A stretch of 24,635 nt of DNA from DATDMG01 sp036518955 (GTDB lineage Bacteria > Actinomycetota > Actinomycetes > Actinomycetales > Kineosporiaceae), in assembly GCA_036518955.1 (NCBI GenBank), contig DATDMG010000435.1, positions 1 through 24,635 on the forward strand, given 5' to 3'. The position numbers and the translations under genes are program-made. Positions 21,984 to 24,635 of this stretch are shown here, in pieces (position 1 is the stretch's first letter; every line of letters begins with the position of its first letter). Under the pieces are notes generated by a model. The model was not told where the DNA came from. It saw only the letters and a list, made by a program, of their open reading frames with translations, and searched no databases.

Positions 21984-23302
21984 CCCACGTCGTGAGCGGC
22001 GCGCGCACCCTGTCCGTAGAGGTCCTCAGCCGGGTCGAGGGCGAGGGGGGCATGCGCGTCATCGTTGACGGGGACGTCGTGCGTGACGTCGAACTGCGGA
22101 TCTTCGAGCCGCCCCGGTTCTTTGAGGCGATGCTGCGCGGCCGCTCGTACACCGAGCCACCGGACATCACGGCGCGCATCTGTGGAATCTGTCCGGTCGC
22201 GTACCAGATCAGTTCTGTGCAGGCCATCGAGGACGCCTGTGGGGTCGCCGTGCCCGACGACATCCGGGCCCTGCGCCGGCTGCTGTTCTGCGGGGAGTGG
22301 ATCGAGAGCCACGGCCTGCACATCTACCTCCTGCACGCACCGGACTTCCTCGGCTACCCCAGCGCCATCCACCTGGCCTCGCAAGATCGTGAGATCGTCC
22401 AGCGCGGGCTGGACATGAAGAAGGTCGGCAACGACCTCGTCGACGTCGTCGGTGGACGCGCCATCCACCCGATCAACGTGCGGATCGGCGGGTTCCACCG
22501 CGTGCCACGCCTGAGCGAGCTTGCCGGCATGGTCGCGCCGCTGCGTCGCGCCGCCGACCAGGCCGAGGAGACCGCGCGCTGGGTGAACGGCTTCTCCTTC
22601 CCCGAGGTGGAGCGGGACTACGAGTTCGTCGCCCTGTCCGATCCCGACGGCCGATACCCCATCGACACCGGCCGCGTGGTGAGCAGCACCGGTGTGGACG
22701 TGCCCGTCCAGGAGTTTCCCGAGCATTTCGTGGAGTACCACGTGGCGCGCTCCACCGCGCTGCACTCCCGACTGGCCGGCGTGGCCTCGGACAGCGATGG
22801 CCACTACCACGTGGGGCCGCTGGCCCGGTGGGCTCTCAACCGGGACCGGCTCTCGCCGCGTTGCCTGGCCCTCGCCGACGAACTCGGCGTGCCTGCGGTC
22901 GTGCGCAACCCCTTCCGCAGCGTCCTCGTCCGGGCCATCGAGACTCTGTACGCCTGCGAAGAGGCGCTGAGGATCCTGGAGTCGTACGCCGAGCCGGCCG
23001 AGCCTGCCGTCCCGGTACCGGCGCGCGCGGGCGCCGGTCACGGCGTGAGCGAGGCCCCCCGCGGACTGCTCTACCACCGCTACCGCATCGACGGCGAGGG
23101 AACGATCACCGACGCGGTGATCACGCCGCCGACCGCGCAGAACCTGCCGACGATCGAGGACGACCTGCGCGCTGTCATCCAGGCCAACCTCACGCTCGAC
23201 GACGAGGCGCTCACGCTGCTCAGCGAACACGCCATCCGCAACTACGACCCGTGCATCTCCTGCTCGACGCACTTCTTGCGGCTGACCATGGATCGCCGGT
23301 GA
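21980..23302 (+). CDS. hydA: [NiFe]-hydrogenase large (catalytic) subunit, group 3b (HydA)
   Basis: The product is 440 residues. ATG 21980 overlaps the hydD stop and has AGGAGG 7 bases upstream. SRVEGEGGMRV is the conserved N-terminal Glu region. The L1 motif is RICGICP with Cys68 and Cys71, and the L2 motif is DPCISCSTH with Cys425 and Cys428; these four Cys bind the Ni-Fe(CN)2CO site. Nine residues (FLRLTMDRR) follow His431, the usual cleavage point of the maturation protease, and that gene comes next. The short length and the missing Tat partner fit a cytoplasmic bidirectional group 3b enzyme (the class that includes archaeal sulfhydrogenases). The Hyp maturation genes needed for the metal site are not in this window. 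Confidence 0.96.
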   Translation: MTHVVSGARTLSVEVLSRVEGEGGMRVIVDGDVVRDVELRIFEPPRFFEAMLRGRSYTEPPDITARICGICPVAYQISSVQAIEDACGVAVPDDIRALRRLLFCGEWIESHGLHIYLLHAPDFLGYPSAIHLASQDREIVQRGLDMKKVGNDLVDVVGGRAIHPINVRIGGFHRVPRLSELAGMVAPLRRAADQAEETARWVNGFSFPEVERDYEFVALSDPDGRYPIDTGRVVSSTGVDVPVQEFPEHFVEYHVARSTALHSRLAGVASDSDGHYHVGPLARWALNRDRLSPRCLALADELGVPAVVRNPFRSVLVRAIETLYACEEALRILESYAEPAEPAVPVPARAGAGHGVSEAPRGLLYHRYRIDGEGTITDAVITPPTAQNLPTIEDDLRAVIQANLTLDDEALTLLSEHAIRNYDPCISCSTHFLRLTMDRR

Positions 23303-23943
23303 CGGGTGGGTGGCCCACGGGCGGGGCGTCCGCCGCAGCCCCCTGGGGGATCGCCGTCCTCGGGGTGGGCAACCCGGACCGCGGGGACGACGGCGTGGGC
23401 CCCGCCGTCGTTGCCGCCCTCGCCGGGCGACTGCCCGCCGACGTCGCGCTCGCGGTACTCGACGCGGAGCCCTCGCGGCTGATGGACGCCTGGTTCCCCG
23501 CCGGGCTGGTCCTCGTGGTGGACGCCGCGGCCCCCTCGCCCGACGGTGGCGTGCCGTCCGGGACCGTCTGCATCCTCGAGATCGACGCCGCCGACCCAGC
23601 CGGGCCCCGGCCCGGCAGCGCAGTCGCCGGGCCGCAACGGTCCCCCGGGTCACCGCCGCTGCCTGAGCTCGCGGTGAGCAGCCACGGCTCCGGCGTCGGG
23701 ACCGCAGTCGCCCTTGCCGGCGTCCTGGGCCGGCTGCCTCGTCGCCTCGTCATCGTGGCGGTCACGGGCGCGACGTTCGACCTCGGCGCCCCGATGTCGG
23801 AGTCGGTCCGTGCGGCGGTTCCCCTGGCCGCCGACACCGTCATCGCCGCCGTGAGGCGCGGGCATCCTACGACCACCGCGAGGCCGCCGCCCGTATCGCC
23901 GGTGATGCCCGGAGCTGCAGTTGCTCCTTTTCAGTGCTCGTGA
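23299..23943 (+). CDS. [NiFe]-hydrogenase maturation endopeptidase (HyaD/HycI family)
   Basis: The product is 214 residues. GTG 23299 overlaps the hydA stop (GTGA). VLGVGNPDRGDDGVGPAVV is the family signature, whose acidic residue after GNxxRGD contacts nickel in the immature large subunit. LVLVVDAAAP carries the second conserved Asp, and SSHGSGVGTAVALAGVLGRL the conserved His. This enzyme removes the C-terminal tail of HydA after nickel insertion. It is longer than the usual 150-170 residues: there is a Pro/Gly-rich insert after DAADPAGPRPG and a Pro-rich tail of about 28 residues, the last of which overlaps the gene on the other strand. Confidence 0.9.
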   Translation: MTGGWPTGGASAAAPWGIAVLGVGNPDRGDDGVGPAVVAALAGRLPADVALAVLDAEPSRLMDAWFPAGLVLVVDAAAPSPDGGVPSGTVCILEIDAADPAGPRPGSAVAGPQRSPGSPPLPELAVSSHGSGVGTAVALAGVLGRLPRRLVIVAVTGATFDLGAPMSESVRAAVPLAADTVIAAVRRGHPTTTARPPPVSPVMPGAAVAPFQCS

Positions 23944-24635
23944 AGCCGTTCCGCCGTGTCGATGGAACTGCTGGGTCGCTGCTTCGGCAGCGACGTCACG
24001 GGGTGCTCCAGGGACTCCTGCCGGATTGCGGTGGTGAGTTGACCGGCCGAGACGTAACCCTGTTCTATGGCGAGATCACCCAGTCGCTGCCACGGCCGGT
24101 CGTCGGTGGCCTGCAGGTCGAGCAGGCTGTCGAGCTGGCCCTGGGTCAGCAGTCCCTGGCGGATCAGGATCTCGCCGATCCGGCGTTGGGTGGGGACGGG
24201 GTAGGACTGAGGCAGGGCCGTGGTCACCGGGATGACGGTCCGCCGGATCTTCCGGCGCAACCGCCCCACCAGCAGGTGCGCGACGGGTGCGAGGCAGATC
24301 AGCAGGGTGAGGGACGCCCAGACGTACAGGGACGGGTAGTTGTGCCCCAGGAACCGTCCCGAGACCAGACAGGCAGCGGCGACCGTGGCCCAGCCGAGGT
24401 GGGGCCGGAAGGTGCGCAGGGTGTCTCCGGTCGCGGCCGCGCCCTTGGGGGTGACCACGTAGGCGAGCGGTCGCCCGGCCAGTTGGGCAGCGGCCGCGGC
24501 CACGTAGACCGGGGCCGTGACGAGTTCGAGGGCCATTCCGGTCAGGCCCCACGAACGGCGTTCGTGTTCGACCAGGTTGAACTGCTGGGCGAATTCGAAG
24601 AAGGCCAGCGCAGTCATGATGTTGATAGCGAACAA
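23931..24635 (-). CDS. C-terminal part of a membrane glycosyltransferase with MshEN/GSPII_E-N domain (NfrB/BcsA-like), partial
   Basis: The last 234 residues are visible; the gene continues beyond the window. Four hydrophobic segments are seen, with a loop AYVVTPKG matching the FxVTxK gating-loop motif of cellulose synthase-like GT2 enzymes. After the basic stretch GRLRRKIRRT comes a soluble domain, RIGEILIRQGLLTQGQLDSL and RLGDLAIEQGYVSAGQLTTA, two tandem helical units of the MshEN / GspE N-terminal type that bind c-di-GMP in several proteins. E. coli NfrB has the same order (GT2, membrane helices, C-terminal MshEN-like domain). It probably makes or extrudes an exopolysaccharide. Its stop codon lies inside the 3' end of the protease gene (13-base convergent overlap). 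Confidence 0.85.
   Translation of the reverse strand: MFAINIMTALAFFEFAQQFNLVEHERRSWGLTGMALELVTAPVYVAAAAAQLAGRPLAYVVTPKGAAATGDTLRTFRPHLGWATVAAACLVSGRFLGHNYPSLYVWASLTLLICLAPVAHLLVGRLRRKIRRTVIPVTTALPQSYPVPTQRRIGEILIRQGLLTQGQLDSLLDLQATDDRPWQRLGDLAIEQGYVSAGQLTTAIRQESLEHPVTSLPKQRPSSSIDTAERLHEH

Noticed and set aside
1..24635. CRISPR arrays, tRNA and rRNA genes
   Set aside because: No regularly spaced repeats, no CCA-ended cloverleaf and no conserved rRNA blocks were seen by eye; a tRNA or covariance scan was not possible.

Overview
This is GC-rich actinomycete DNA. Support comes from strong G/C bias at third codon positions, many GTG starts, ATGA/GTGA stop-start overlaps, an ECF sigma factor paired with a CU044_5270-type membrane protein, and a group 3b [NiFe]-hydrogenase of the kind found in soil actinobacteria. 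The genus cannot be fixed by eye; Frankiales-, Pseudonocardiales- or Streptomyces-like lineages all fit.

Layout. (1) 1-1209: decayed insertion sequences (ISAs1-like 3' ends and fragments, a possible IS1380-like remnant, and a stretch that may be a group II intron fragment). (2) 1210-14209: a metabolic island. It holds an AAA/GNAT-like/HTH regulator (+), a convergent class III aminotransferase (-), then, across a gene-free divergent region of about 800 bases, a tightly packed + strand operon: FAD/NAD(P) oxygenase-like flavoprotein, FMN 2-hydroxyacid oxidase, aberrant cytochrome P450, CPA2 cation:proton antiporter, ThDP-dependent enzyme and 14-TM MFS exporter. There is no NRPS, PKS or terpene synthase. 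(3) 14210-16490: a gene graveyard with truncated pieces of an ATPase regulator, an acyl-CoA ligase, muconolactone isomerase and an AHSA1 protein, interrupted by one intact small secreted protein preceded by a long inverted repeat. (4) 16539-18333: ECF sigma factor and its membrane-anchored partner. (5) 18663-23943: a compact group 3b NAD(P)-linked [NiFe]-hydrogenase operon (hydB - cyclic-nucleotide-like domain protein - hydG - hydD - hydA - maturation protease). (6) 23931-24635: the 3' end of a c-di-GMP-type polysaccharide synthase (NfrB/BcsA-like) on the - strand, overlapping the protease gene tail to tail.

How the genes may work together. In the island, the oxidase could turn a 2-hydroxyacid into a 2-oxoacid, the ThDP enzyme could decarboxylate or ligate it, and the aminotransferase could aminate the carbonyl product, with further oxidation by the flavoprotein and P450 and export by the MFS protein. 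This order is inference; no substrate can be read from the sequence. In the hydrogenase operon, HydA/HydD split or form H2, HydB relays electrons through Fe-S clusters and HydG exchanges them with NAD(P)H; the small domain protein is a likely modulator.
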